From NCBI GenBank assembly GCA_003134995.1, contig PLDC01000029.1:62001-126000 (forward strand): 64,000 bases of DNA, given 5' to 3'. The notes beneath the pieces were generated by a model. It saw only the letters and a list, made by a program, of their open reading frames with translations. It did no database searches and was not told the DNA's origin. Origin of the DNA: Acidobacteriaceae bacterium. Its GTDB lineage: Bacteria; Acidobacteriota; Terriglobia; Terriglobales; Acidobacteriaceae. How positions within the stretch are numbered: position 1 is the stretch's first letter; every line of letters starts with the position of its first letter. A program made the translations under genes and the position numbers. Below are positions 37,477 to 47,418 of the stretch, piece after piece.

Positions 37477-38967
37477 GTGAATAGCCAGCGGTATGGTTTG
37501 TTCAACTTTATTTGCCGCATTCTCAAGTCGATTGTCGCATTGACAGCATTAACAGCCAGCCTGCTGGTCGGTGCTTTTGGCCAGAATAATCCGGTGCCGC
37601 AGGTTGTAGGGCCGCCGCATCCGCAGGCGGTAGCGCCGGGCGGCGCAGATTTCACACTGAAAGTTTATGGCGCAAACTTTGTCCCGGGTGCGGTGGTGAA
37701 TTGGAACCGCCTGCCAAGGGCCACGACCTATATTTCAGGCCACGAAGTGGACGCCACGATTCTCGCTAGCGACATTGTTAGTAACACCGCGGGCTACATT
37801 ACAGTGACGAATCCGCCGCCCGGTGGAGGGCTTTCCAGCGCGAGTTGGAGCCTTGTGGAAGTGCATGACCCTACTGCGACGATCGTTCCCGGTGAGCCGA
37901 CCCGGAATTTACTCGGGGGCACCGAAGACCACGTTCTCCTTATAGCTGACTTCACCAATGACGGCATACTGGACCTCGCAACGGGCTCCGGTACGATTCG
38001 TTTGGAACTCGGCAACGGCGATGGAACTTTCAATTTCGTCTCAAACATGACTTATTCCGCCCTGTCGCCATTTGGGGACGACAGCATGGCCTACGGCGAC
38101 TTCAACGGTGACGGTAATGTGGATTTGGCCTACGCTGCTGGTTGGGGCAGCCGAAACAACTCCGTATTCGGAATGGCAGTGAACTTCGGCGACGGTAAAG
38201 GCACGTTCGTCCCCGGTTGGCAGTATAGGGAGAGCGGTGAGGCCGGTTCCATCGGTGTTGTAGTTGCGGGCGACCTGAACCGCGACGGCAGTTTAGACCT
38301 AGTGGCGCAGGGGCCACCTGCATTGGCGATCTTCTTAGGCAACGGGGACGGCAGCTTCGCGGAGTCAGTGACGTATCCGAACGACCTGGGAGGAGAAACT
38401 CTGCTCGCTGATTTCAACGGCGACGGCATTCTGGATCTGCTGATACAGCAACAGCGAGCTTCCACATTCGTCAATCCGATCACCATAGCCTTTGGCAACG
38501 GCGATGGCACTTTTAAGACTCCGGTAACCATAGCAACGCCTAGCGCAGGGTGCGGTTTTGGGCCAAACGTTCTGGTAACCGATTTCAATGGAGATGGCAA
38601 TTTGGACATTGCCTTTTGTACGGCGACCAGCATCGGGGTACAGATAGGCAATGGGGATGGTACGTTCCAGAAGCCAACCTATTACGACGTGAGTTCGCCT
38701 GATTACGGGTTCAGCTTTGCGGTAGGTGATTTTAATTCCGATGGGCATACCGACCTGCTTGTCTCCGCCTTTGACCAGGGTTTTCTGGAAATCCTGCTGG
38801 GAAATGGCGACGGGACGTTTCAGCCCAGATCGCAGGTCAAGCTACCCGGCCCTCCGCGCCAAAGTGGTGAAGAGGGTATCGGGACGGGCGATTTTAACTC
38901 GGACGGCCTGTTGGACTTTGTGTTTCAGTTAGACGCTACCGGCTACGGAGTGTATCTCCAGCAGTAG
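37477..38967 (+). CDS. Secreted IPT/TIG-like + FG-GAP/VCBS repeat beta-propeller protein
   Basis: Six G-[ND]-G-[DK]-G-[TS]-F motifs alternating with DFNGDG.LD motifs; ORF opens at 37420. Confidence 0.88.
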   Translation: MNSQRYGLFNFICRILKSIVALTALTASLLVGAFGQNNPVPQVVGPPHPQAVAPGGADFTLKVYGANFVPGAVVNWNRLPRATTYISGHEVDATILASDIVSNTAGYITVTNPPPGGGLSSASWSLVEVHDPTATIVPGEPTRNLLGGTEDHVLLIADFTNDGILDLATGSGTIRLELGNGDGTFNFVSNMTYSALSPFGDDSMAYGDFNGDGNVDLAYAAGWGSRNNSVFGMAVNFGDGKGTFVPGWQYRESGEAGSIGVVVAGDLNRDGSLDLVAQGPPALAIFLGNGDGSFAESVTYPNDLGGETLLADFNGDGILDLLIQQQRASTFVNPITIAFGNGDGTFKTPVTIATPSAGCGFGPNVLVTDFNGDGNLDIAFCTATSIGVQIGNGDGTFQKPTYYDVSSPDYGFSFAVGDFNSDGHTDLLVSAFDQGFLEILLGNGDGTFQPRSQVKLPGPPRQSGEEGIGTGDFNSDGLLDFVFQLDATGYGVYLQQ

Positions 38968-39039
38968 TAAAGGCGGCAGGCTGTTCGGCGCACGCCGCCT
39001 TCATTCCCGGTTTGACCCTCTGCCTCGCATTCCTTACAC

Positions 39040-40848
39040 TTGAGAGTGGTTTCCGCTTGGCAGACCATTAATCCTGTGGAGGGTTTCCTGAGGCGACTGC
39101 GGCTAGGTTCGTTGTTTGCGGCCTTGTTCGGGCTATTGGCGGTGCTTTGCGTGGGGCAGGACCAGGCTTCGCCGAATCCGGCTGCGCCGGCTGCGGTTGC
39201 TCAGGCTCCGGGTGCGCAGGGTCAGGCTCCGCAGAATCCTTCTACTCAGAGCCAATCCCAAGCGGGGCAGTCTTCTTCTAAGGATGCTAATAAGGAGGAA
39301 TCGGGGGATCCGGCGGATTTGCCTAAGGAGCCGGTTGCGCCTGCGAAGGTGCCTTCGCCGCAGGTGCCTAAGAATCCGGTGCCGCAGAATCAGTCGATGA
39401 TTTCGCTGGACAGCAGCGAGACGCTTTTTTCTGTGCTTACGGCTTTGAATGCTTGCGGGTACGATCAGGATGTGACTATTTCGGACGCTACGCGGAGCAA
39501 TGTGCGGGCTGAGGTGCAGAGGAATTTGCGGGACTCGGAAGCGGCCGAGGAGGCGCGGACGGCTTTGTGCGAGTTCTATCAGGGGCATAAGGCGTCGAAC
39601 GATCCGAATCGAAATTTGTCGCAGTATATTTCTTTGGCTTTGTATATGGATGGGCCTCCGCACTTTGCGCCGCGGGTGAAGGAGGATGATCTGCCTCCGG
39701 ATGCGTTTCAGATTACGGGGTTTGGGGCGCTGCTGGAGCGGTTTTACGAGAGCGCGAGGCTGCACTCGATCTGGGAGCGGCATCGTAGTGATTATGCGGC
39801 GGCGATGCGGCGGTATCATGAGCCGCTGGCTAAGATGGTGTTCGATACTGAGATTTATTTGAAGCAGCCTTCGTCGCAATATCTGGGACGGCGGTTTACG
39901 GTGTATCTGGATTTTATGGGGTCTCCGAATCAGACGGATGCGCGGAATTATGGGGCGGATTATTACGTGATCGTGTTTCCGGCTCCGGCGGGGTTGGGAG
40001 GCGCGTCCAGCTCGGGTTTGAAGATGGATCAGATCCGGCATACGTTTCTGCATTATGAGTTTGATCCGCTGGCGTCGAAGCATTACTCGTCGATCAAGCG
40101 GCTGGAGCCGCTCTTGCAATCGGTGAAGCGCGCGCCGCTGGAAGAGAGTTTTAAGACGGATATCTCGCTGCTGGTTACGGAATGCCTGATACGGGCGATT
40201 GAGATTCGGACGTCGGGAAATAAACAGACGGCGGAGGCGTTGCGGACTCAGGCGGTGGATGACACGGTGAAGCAGGGTTACATTCTTACGCGGACGTTTT
40301 ACGACGATATTGTGGCGTTTGAAAAAGATCCGGTGAACATTAAGGGAGTGTACGGCGACTTTCTGGAGAATATCGACGTAAAGAAAGAGGAGAAAGCGGC
40401 GGCGGAGGTGCAGTTCGCCAGTGCGGCTACGCCGGAGCTGGTAAGGTTGTCGCGTCCGGAGGAGCGGAGGATGCTGGTGACGGCGGAGAAACGGCTGGCG
40501 GCGGGCGATCCGAAGGGAGCGCAGGAGTTGGCACAGCAGGCTTTGGATAAGAAGATTGGAGATCAGGGGCGGGCGCTGTTTATTTTGGCGGAAGTGGCGG
40601 TGGCGAATAAGAATCGGGATGGAGCGCAGGATAGTTTTAAGAAGGCGATTGAGGCTTCGCAGGATCCTACGGTGGTGGGATGGTCGCACGTGTATCTGGG
40701 GCGGATTCTGGATATGAAGGAAGAGCGCGAGGCGGCGCTGCAGGAATATCGCGCGGCATTGGATGCTGGCGGAAAGTTGCCGGAGGTTCGGGCGGCGGCG
40801 GAGCGCGGGCTGGAGCAGGCTTATGAGCCTCCGGCTAAGGCGCAGTGA
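39040..40848 (+). CDS. Secreted TPR-like protein with Pro/Ala/Gln-rich N-terminus
   Basis: Hydrophobic N-terminus; low-complexity APAAVAQAPGAQGQAPQNPSTQSQ; C-terminal TPR-like EKRLAAGDPKGAQELAQQALDKKIGDQGRALFILAEVAVANKNRDGAQDSFKKAIEASQDP. Confidence 0.72.
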   Translation: MRVVSAWQTINPVEGFLRRLRLGSLFAALFGLLAVLCVGQDQASPNPAAPAAVAQAPGAQGQAPQNPSTQSQSQAGQSSSKDANKEESGDPADLPKEPVAPAKVPSPQVPKNPVPQNQSMISLDSSETLFSVLTALNACGYDQDVTISDATRSNVRAEVQRNLRDSEAAEEARTALCEFYQGHKASNDPNRNLSQYISLALYMDGPPHFAPRVKEDDLPPDAFQITGFGALLERFYESARLHSIWERHRSDYAAAMRRYHEPLAKMVFDTEIYLKQPSSQYLGRRFTVYLDFMGSPNQTDARNYGADYYVIVFPAPAGLGGASSSGLKMDQIRHTFLHYEFDPLASKHYSSIKRLEPLLQSVKRAPLEESFKTDISLLVTECLIRAIEIRTSGNKQTAEALRTQAVDDTVKQGYILTRTFYDDIVAFEKDPVNIKGVYGDFLENIDVKKEEKAAAEVQFASAATPELVRLSRPEERRMLVTAEKRLAAGDPKGAQELAQQALDKKIGDQGRALFILAEVAVANKNRDGAQDSFKKAIEASQDPTVVGWSHVYLGRILDMKEEREAALQEYRAALDAGGKLPEVRAAAERGLEQAYEPPAKAQ

Positions 40849-40863
40849 GGACATTGGGTAAGT

Positions 40864-40946
40864 TGGCAATTTAGTAATTTGGTAATTGAAGAACTAAAAT
40901 CCGTTTAATTACGCAATTACTAAATTTCCCAATTGCTAAATTTTTT
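40864..40946. repeat. Inverted pair of AATTTAGT/AATTTGGT octamer arrays
   Basis: ggcAATTTAGTAATTTGGTAATTgaa ... AATTACGCAATTACTAAATTTCCCAATTGCTAAATT. Confidence 0.8.
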
Positions 40947-40957
40947 AAGGAGAACGC

Positions 40958-41809
40958 ATGAGGCTTGCGGCGATTGTTGGTGCGGTGCTGATGATATCTA
41001 CGTGGGGATTATCGCAGAATGCTCAGAGCAACGCGCAGAGCGGCGACAAGGGCGCGGCGCAGAGTGCTCCGGCTGGGCAGGCGGCGGCGCCGGCAGGGAA
41101 GCGCCGGCCGATGGCTAAGACGCAAGAGGAATATGCCGCGTTCAATGCGGCGAATGCGTTGACGGATCCGGCGGCGCAGGAGAAGGCGGCGAACGATTTT
41201 GCCGTGAAGTTTCCGGACAGCGAGTTGCGCGTGCTGATTTACAAGTCGGTGATGCACGGGTACCAGCAGGCCAACAATCTCGACAAGATGATGGAAATGT
41301 CGCAAAAAGTTTTGGGCTATGACGCGGATGACCCGGAGGCTCTGATTATCGCCGCGCAAGTTCTGGCGGAGCGCACGCGGGATACTGACCTGGACAAGGC
41401 TGACCGCCTGGCGGAGGCTAGAAAAGATGCGCAGCGCGCGCTGGTTACGGTGGATACGGATGTTCCGAGCGCGGGTTACGCGCCGGAGCAGTTGACCGCG
41501 TACAAGAGCTTCATACGCTCTGAGGCTTACGAAATTTCAGGAACGCTGGATTACAACGCGAAGGCGTGGGGAGATGCGGAGACGAATTTGAAGAAGTCGA
41601 TTGAGGCTTATCCGCAGCAGGTGGATCCGATTGCGGTGTTCCGGCTATCGGTGGCGCTGGATATGCAGAATAAATATCCGGAGGCGCTGAAGTACGCAAA
41701 CCAGGCGGTGGATTCGACAAAAGAAGGCACGCCTGCTGGGGACGCGGCGCGGAAAGAGAAGGATCGGTTGACGCAGTTGACCGGGAGCGGGGCGCCTCCG
41801 GCGAAGTAG
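40958..41809 (+). CDS. Secreted TPR-like protein
   Basis: Signal peptide MRLAAIVGAVLMISTWGLSQ; TPR-like helices to the C-terminus (YPEALKYANQAVDSTKEGTPAGDAARKEKDRL). Confidence 0.7.
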   Translation: MRLAAIVGAVLMISTWGLSQNAQSNAQSGDKGAAQSAPAGQAAAPAGKRRPMAKTQEEYAAFNAANALTDPAAQEKAANDFAVKFPDSELRVLIYKSVMHGYQQANNLDKMMEMSQKVLGYDADDPEALIIAAQVLAERTRDTDLDKADRLAEARKDAQRALVTVDTDVPSAGYAPEQLTAYKSFIRSEAYEISGTLDYNAKAWGDAETNLKKSIEAYPQQVDPIAVFRLSVALDMQNKYPEALKYANQAVDSTKEGTPAGDAARKEKDRLTQLTGSGAPPAK

Positions 41810-41862
41810 TAGACGGAGCTGATTGCGGAAAAATGCGTTACCAATGCGGGGCCGGACCACCG

Positions 41863-41920
41863 GGGCTAAAGCCCTGATTGATTTCAGGAGCTTTACGCGG
41901 CGCTGAAGCGCCGCTCTTCC
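41863..41920 (+). repeat. Paired-palindrome repeat (class II)
   Basis: GGGCTAAAGCCC ... GCGGCGC-TGAA-GCGCCGC-TCTTCCAC. Confidence 0.85.
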
Positions 41921-42102
41921 ACGGCGCTGCATGCCACGAGTTGCGTGCCATGAGTTGCGTGCCACGGGACTGCATGTTTTTTTAGTTTCCCCGCAGCCTC
42001 TGAAGGTTGTTAATTTTTCTAGCTCGGCGGAGCGGCTGAAGACGAGCCCTTCCCGAGCAAAAATTTATGCAGAACGGCCGATAGTATTTTTGCATCTCCA
42101 TC

Positions 42103-42891
42103 ATGAGAGAACGGGAAATCACTGGGCTGGAGGCGGCGTTGGGCTACCAGTTTCGCCGCCGTGCGGTGATTGAGCAGGCCCTTACTCACAGTTCGCAGGC
42201 GCGCGAGCAAGAGTCGCAGCAGGCGGGTGAGAGCAAGCACCGAGTCAATGACAACGAGCAGCTGGAATTTCTGGGTGATGCGATTCTGGCTCTCGTTACC
42301 AGCGAAGAATTGTTTCAGCGGTTTCCGCAGTTTCGCGAAGGGGAGCTTTCGAAACTGCGCGCGCATGTTGTGAGTGAGCGGCATCTGATTCGGGTGGCGC
42401 AGCAATTGGAGTTGGGAGAGTATCTCCGGTTGGGACGGGGCGAGGAGAAAAGCGGAGGGCGCGGCAAGACGGCTTTGCTGGTGGATGCTTTGGAAGCGAT
42501 TCTGGCGGCGATCTACCTGGACGGGGGAATGGAGCCTGCTCGCGAATTTATTTTGCGGGAGATTCTGGCGCCCGAGCTGGAGCGCATGGAACGCGAGGGC
42601 GGCGCGCTTCCCATGAACGATTTCAAATCGGCTCTGCAGGAAACTTTGCAGGGATTGGGTATGGCGCAGCCGTCATATGTGCTGGTCGAGGAAGCGGGGC
42701 CGGAGCACAGGAAAACGTTTACGGTGGAAGTGCGTCTTAACGGGAAGAACGGTGAAGGCCGAGCGGAGTTTGTGGGACGAGCGCAGGGTTCTACGAAGAA
42801 GACGGCGGAGCAGGATGCGGCGCGGCAGTTGCTGGCTTATCTGGCTTCGCGGACGGAGCCCGCAGGAACGAAGCAGGCGCGAAGTAAATGA
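42103..42891 (+). CDS. rnc: Ribonuclease III
   Basis: LGYQFRRRAVIEQALTHSSQ...NEQLEFLGDAILALVTSEELF; KTALLVDALEAILAAIYLDGG; dsRBD NDFKSALQETLQGLGMAQPSY. Confidence 0.96.
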   Translation: MREREITGLEAALGYQFRRRAVIEQALTHSSQAREQESQQAGESKHRVNDNEQLEFLGDAILALVTSEELFQRFPQFREGELSKLRAHVVSERHLIRVAQQLELGEYLRLGRGEEKSGGRGKTALLVDALEAILAAIYLDGGMEPAREFILREILAPELERMEREGGALPMNDFKSALQETLQGLGMAQPSYVLVEEAGPEHRKTFTVEVRLNGKNGEGRAEFVGRAQGSTKKTAEQDAARQLLAYLASRTEPAGTKQARSK

Positions 42892-43814
42892 ATTCTCCAG
42901 CAGTACATTTAGCGGACGGGGGTTCCCCGGATGAACATACTCCGGCGAGCGCTGCTGCGGACGAGCCTTCTTCCGATGCGCGCACTCCAGGCGAGCCTTT
43001 GCCCGAGGAGCAGTCCGCAGTAGAACCGCCCACAGTAGCGCAGCCCGCTGGCGGTAATGTTTCGCCTGTCCAAAAGAAACCGGTTTCAGCGGGAACAGAT
43101 GTGAGCAGTTCGTTGCAGTCGCTGATGGGGACGGTGGTGATCGCGGTGTTTGTGATCACATTCATCGTACAAGCGTTTCAGATTCCTTCTCCATCCATGG
43201 AGAATACGCTGCTGGTAGGCGATTACCTGCTGGTGAATAAGCTGTGCTACGGGGGCGGCAGCGTCGCCGATTACTTCATGCCTTACCGGCGTGTGCGGCG
43301 CGGAGACATCGTCGTTTTTCATTATCCGGTAAACCCGGCGCAGCATTTTGTGAAGCGCGTGGTTGGTGTTCCCGGAGACCGGGTGCGGCTGATCAATAAA
43401 CAAGTTTTTGTGAACGGCGTGGCATTGAAGGAGCCTTACGCGCGCTTCATCCGACCTTCGAATGATTTGTTTCGCGATAATTTTCCCCGGCTGGATGTTT
43501 CACCGGGCGAAACTCCGGAGTGGTGGCTGCAATTGCGAAAGCTGGTCGAAGATGGCCAGTTGATCGTTCCCGAAGGACACTATTTTGTGATGGGAGACAA
43601 TCGGGACGACAGCTACGACAGTCGATATTGGGGGTTTGTGCCGCAAGCCAATATTATTGGGCGGCCGCTCCTGATTTACTGGTCGGTGAAAGAAACCGAG
43701 CCGGATGTTACTGCGCCCTCGTCCATGGGCGATAAGCTGTATCATTTTGCTTATGCGATTACGCATATCTTTCAGATCACGCGCTGGAACCGTACGTTGC
43801 GCCTGGTTAGGTGA
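42888..43814 (+). CDS. lepB: Signal peptidase I with Pro/Glu-rich N-terminal extension
   Basis: IPSPSMENTLLVGDYLLVNK; GDIVVFHYPVNPAQHFVKRVVGVPGDRV; GHYFVMGDNRDDSYDSRYWGFV. Confidence 0.95.
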   Translation: MNSPAVHLADGGSPDEHTPASAAADEPSSDARTPGEPLPEEQSAVEPPTVAQPAGGNVSPVQKKPVSAGTDVSSSLQSLMGTVVIAVFVITFIVQAFQIPSPSMENTLLVGDYLLVNKLCYGGGSVADYFMPYRRVRRGDIVVFHYPVNPAQHFVKRVVGVPGDRVRLINKQVFVNGVALKEPYARFIRPSNDLFRDNFPRLDVSPGETPEWWLQLRKLVEDGQLIVPEGHYFVMGDNRDDSYDSRYWGFVPQANIIGRPLLIYWSVKETEPDVTAPSSMGDKLYHFAYAITHIFQITRWNRTLRLVR

Positions 43815-43819
43815 AACAG

Positions 43820-43857
43820 ATTTGGTAATTGGGTAATTTAGTAATTTGGTAATTTGA
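43820..43857. repeat. AATTTGGT/AATTTAGT octamer array
   Basis: ATTTGGTAATTGGGTAATTTAGTAATTTGGTAATTTG between tandem lepB genes; shares a phrase with 40864-40890. Confidence 0.75.
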
Positions 43858-43911
43858 AACTGCAGTCCGATTCTCTTTAGGACCTGATCAACGAGATTGG
43901 ATGGGTAGATA

Positions 43912-44706
43912 GTGGCTAAGAAAGACGGCAAGGCGAAAGACAACGCGAAGGCTGAGGTCGACGAAAAACCGAGCGAGACTACAGTGGAGTTTCTGGCCTC
44001 GCTGGCCGCGGTGCTGGTGACGGGACTCTTCATCATCACATTCGTCGTACAGGCGTTTGAGATTCCTTCGAGTTCGATGGAGGAAACGCTGCTGATCGGC
44101 GACCACGTTTTTGTGAACCGGATTCAGTTTGCGCCGAAGACTTTGTGGACGGGACCTCTGTTGCCTTATCGCGAGGTGCGGCACGGCGACATTGTGGTGT
44201 TTCTGCATCCGGATGCGGCTTATCTGGGTACGTACGTGGTGAAACGCATCATGGGTTTGCCGGGCGACCGCATTCACCTGATTAATGGCGTCGTTTATCG
44301 AAACGGCGAAAAGCTGGACGAGCCGTACATCGATCATGACAAGGACGAGCCGAACGATCGCTATCGCAACAGTTTTCCTGCCGTGGCTCCGGAGGATCCG
44401 AATATTTCTCCGAGGTGGGAGACAGAGTTGCCGTCTTACATTCAGAATGGCGACCTGGTGGTCCCTCCGGGGCATTACTTCGCGATGGGCGATCACCGGG
44501 GCGTCAGCCTGGATAGCCGCTACTGGGGATTCATCCCGCAGGAAAATATAATCGGACGGCCCATGTTTATTTACTGGTCATTCGAGACGCCTGCTGATCA
44601 ATATACGAAGACTGGCTTCGGCGACAGGATTGGTTTTCTGGCGCATACTGTGCTGCACTTCTTTGACGAGACACGCTGGGGGCGAACGCTGAAAAGGGTG
44701 CAGTGA
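43912..44706 (+). CDS. lepB: Signal peptidase I (second, tandem paralog)
   Basis: IPSSSMEETLLIGDHVFVNR; GDIVVFLHPDAAYLGTYVVKRIMGLPGDRIHL; GHYFAMGDHRGVSLDSRYWGFI. Confidence 0.95.
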   Translation: MAKKDGKAKDNAKAEVDEKPSETTVEFLASLAAVLVTGLFIITFVVQAFEIPSSSMEETLLIGDHVFVNRIQFAPKTLWTGPLLPYREVRHGDIVVFLHPDAAYLGTYVVKRIMGLPGDRIHLINGVVYRNGEKLDEPYIDHDKDEPNDRYRNSFPAVAPEDPNISPRWETELPSYIQNGDLVVPPGHYFAMGDHRGVSLDSRYWGFIPQENIIGRPMFIYWSFETPADQYTKTGFGDRIGFLAHTVLHFFDETRWGRTLKRVQ

Positions 44707-47300
44707 AGAATTTTTCCTCCAAGCGGTGGGTTGCGACTGCGGCAGTAGTAATTCTGCTGGCATTGTTTCTGGTGCGTCCGGGTGTGTCGCGGCTGAAGGC
44801 GCGCATTGCGAACTCGATCAGCCTCGCTGTGGCGCGTCCGGTTGAGATTGGTTCGGTCCATCTTCGTTTTCTGCCGCGACCTGGTTTCGATCTCGACAAT
44901 CTGATCATCTACGAAGATCCAGAATTTGGCGCGGAGCCCATGCTGCGCGCGCCGGAAGTTGCGGCCGTGGTGCGGATCACTTCGCTGTTGCGGGGACGGT
45001 TGGACATTGCGCGCCTGGAGTTGACTGAGCCTAGTTTGAATCTCGTGCGGCGTGCTGACGGGCGCTGGAACCTGGAAGCACTGCTAGAGCGAAGCGAGCG
45101 AAATCCGCTGGCGCCGACAGGGAAATCGAAATCTGAAGCACGCCCGGGTTTTCCATACATTGAAGCAAGTGCGGGGCGCATTAATTTCAAAGCGGGGCAG
45201 GAGAAAAAACCGTACGCGCTGCTGAACGCGGACTTCGCGCTGTGGCAGGAATCGGAGAACACATGGGGAGTGCGGCTGAAAGCAGAACCGCTGCGCACCG
45301 ACATGAATCTGACCGACACTGGCTTGCTGAGGATGAATGGGACATGGCAGCGGGCGGGGAGCCTGCGCGAAACTCCGCTGCAGTTCAGCATGGAGTGGGA
45401 CCGGGCGCAACTGGGGCAACTGACCAAGTTGGTATCAGGAGACGATAAAGGCTGGCGCGGAGAAGTTCAGCTGAACGCTACGCTGAGCGGCATTCCCGCA
45501 GCTCTGCGGGTTGCGACCGATACGTCCATTCAGGACTTTCATCGCTATGACATTCCGAGCAGTGAGGGGCTGCGGTTGAGGGCGCATTGCGATGCGAGGT
45601 ATAGCTCTGCGGAACGTGTGATGCATGAGATTTTCTGTACTGCGCCGGTGGGCGACGGCATGATTACACTGCGCGGCGATGCGGGGCTGCCGGAAGTGCA
45701 CGAGGTGGATTTGTCGTTGAACGTTGAGAGTGTTCCGGTCCGTGCGGTGGGACAACTGGCTCGACGTGCGAAGAAGGATTTGCCGGCGGATCTTGTTTCT
45801 TCCGGAAGCGTGCAAGGCAACTTCACAGTGCGAGAAGATGGGACGGCGCTGCGAAGAGCCGAGTTTCGAGGACGCGGTGAGATTGTTGATCTTCGCTTGC
45901 AATCGACGAGCAACAAAGTGGAATTCGCTCCGGGAAACGTGCCGTTGGTGTTGAGTTCGGAGCGAACTGGAGCTCATGTTTCATCGAAGGGAAGGTCGGT
46001 TCACCGGTTCGATGCCGAGAATTTGTCGTTGACGAACGAGTTGCGTCTTGAGTGCGGACCTTTTGCTGTGGCTCTGGGACGGCCTTTGGCGGCGCAGGCG
46101 CGAGGCTGGGTGACGCGGTCAGGATACGGGTTCGCGATTCGCGGAGAAGGGGAAGTCTCGCACATTTTGCGATTGGCCAATCTGGCGGGGCTTCCGGCGG
46201 TGAAGGCGGGTGTGGAGGGAGTGGCAGAGATAGAGTTGCAGGTCGCTGGATCGTGGGCGGAAAGCGTAACGGGAAACGCAACGGGCTTTTCTCCGCCGGA
46301 GGTAACTGGAACGGCGCAACTGCACAATGTTCGCGCTCCGGTGCGGGGAGTGAGTGAGCCGGTTGAAATTTCTTCTGCGGAATTGGAACTGTTGCCGGAT
46401 GAAGTGCGCGTGAGAAGGTTGAGCGCGCAGGCCGCCGACGCGCACTGGACTGGGTCTATGGCTTTTCCGCGTGGTTGCGGAACGCCGGGAGCGTGCCTGG
46501 TCCGTTTCGATTTGAATGTTGAAGAGATGAATCTGAGCGAGTTGGCTGAGTGGCTGAGTTCGCAGCCGAGCCAGCGCCGCTGGTATCAGGTGCTTACTTC
46601 CGTCGAGCCGACTGCGCCGACTTTTCTGCAAAACCTGCGGGCTTCGGGCAAGGTGAATGCCGGGCGATTGCTGATTCACGATCTGGTTGCGAATCGGGTT
46701 TCGGCGGCGCTTGACCTGGAACGCGGGAAGCTGAAGATTTCTGATTTGCGCGCGGATTTGCTGGGGGGAAAACATCGCGGCGATTGGCAGGCGGATTTTA
46801 CTGGGGAGTCTCCGGCTTATGTGGGAAGCGGAACTTTGACCGGCATTTCGTTGCAGCAGTTGGCGGATGCGATGCATGATCCGTGGATTTCTGGAACGGC
46901 TGGCGGAACCTACCGGATCACGGCGTCGGGCGCGGAGTCTGGGGCATTCTGGGAATCGGCTGAAGGCGGGTTGCAGTTCGATCTGCGAGACGGAGAGTTG
47001 TCTCATATTTCGCTCGCTGGTGATGAAGGACCTTTGCGCATCGCGCGCTGGCAGGGGCGCGCGCGGCTGACTGGCGCGAAGATCGAGGTTGAAAAAGGGA
47101 AATTGGTTTCTCCTACGGAAGCGTTTGAGATTGGCGGGACTGCTTCGCTGGGGCAGGTGCTGGATTTCAAACTTGCGCGGAGTGCGGATGTGAAATCGGC
47201 ACATGCGAGTGCGGTTGCTTACAGCATCACGGGCACTTTGGCGGAGCCGCTTGTGGTGGTGAGTTCGACGCCTGAGACGCAGGCGGAGTTGAAGCCGTAG
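44703..47300 (+). CDS. AsmA-family protein
   Basis: N-terminal TM; RIANSISLAVARPVEIGSVHLRFLPRPGFDLDNLIIYEDPEFGAEPMLRAPEVAAVVRITSLLRGRLDIARLELTEPSLNLVRRADGRWNLEALL. GTG start overlaps lepB stop. Confidence 0.88.
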   Translation: MKNFSSKRWVATAAVVILLALFLVRPGVSRLKARIANSISLAVARPVEIGSVHLRFLPRPGFDLDNLIIYEDPEFGAEPMLRAPEVAAVVRITSLLRGRLDIARLELTEPSLNLVRRADGRWNLEALLERSERNPLAPTGKSKSEARPGFPYIEASAGRINFKAGQEKKPYALLNADFALWQESENTWGVRLKAEPLRTDMNLTDTGLLRMNGTWQRAGSLRETPLQFSMEWDRAQLGQLTKLVSGDDKGWRGEVQLNATLSGIPAALRVATDTSIQDFHRYDIPSSEGLRLRAHCDARYSSAERVMHEIFCTAPVGDGMITLRGDAGLPEVHEVDLSLNVESVPVRAVGQLARRAKKDLPADLVSSGSVQGNFTVREDGTALRRAEFRGRGEIVDLRLQSTSNKVEFAPGNVPLVLSSERTGAHVSSKGRSVHRFDAENLSLTNELRLECGPFAVALGRPLAAQARGWVTRSGYGFAIRGEGEVSHILRLANLAGLPAVKAGVEGVAEIELQVAGSWAESVTGNATGFSPPEVTGTAQLHNVRAPVRGVSEPVEISSAELELLPDEVRVRRLSAQAADAHWTGSMAFPRGCGTPGACLVRFDLNVEEMNLSELAEWLSSQPSQRRWYQVLTSVEPTAPTFLQNLRASGKVNAGRLLIHDLVANRVSAALDLERGKLKISDLRADLLGGKHRGDWQADFTGESPAYVGSGTLTGISLQQLADAMHDPWISGTAGGTYRITASGAESGAFWESAEGGLQFDLRDGELSHISLAGDEGPLRIARWQGRARLTGAKIEVEKGKLVSPTEAFEIGGTASLGQVLDFKLARSADVKSAHASAVAYSITGTLAEPLVVVSSTPETQAELKP

Positions 47301-47306
47301 GGTTCG

Positions 47307-47386
47307 GCTAGAGCGACCTCAGGGGCTGAAGCTCCTTTTCATTCTTGCGCTAAAGGGCACGACTGAAGTCGTGCCCTTCCCTAGCC
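47307..47386. repeat. Paired-palindrome repeat (class II) with outer stem, between convergent genes
   Basis: GGCTAG ... GGGGCTGAAGCTCC ... GGGCACGAC-TGAA-GTCGTGCCC ... CTAGCC. Confidence 0.75.
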
Positions 47387-47418
47387 TCCTCCCGGAGTTC
47401 TTCTCGGCTTCGATCCGA

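Noticed and set aside
39133-40869. 578-aa minus-strand ORF antisense to the 39040 TPR-like gene
   Set aside because: Arg/Leu/His-rich shadow translation of a strongly codon-biased + strand gene; no domain, no plausible initiation context.
46119-47204. 361-aa minus-strand ORF within the AsmA-like gene
   Set aside because: Shadow ORF, Arg/Ser/Pro-rich, no recognisable family.
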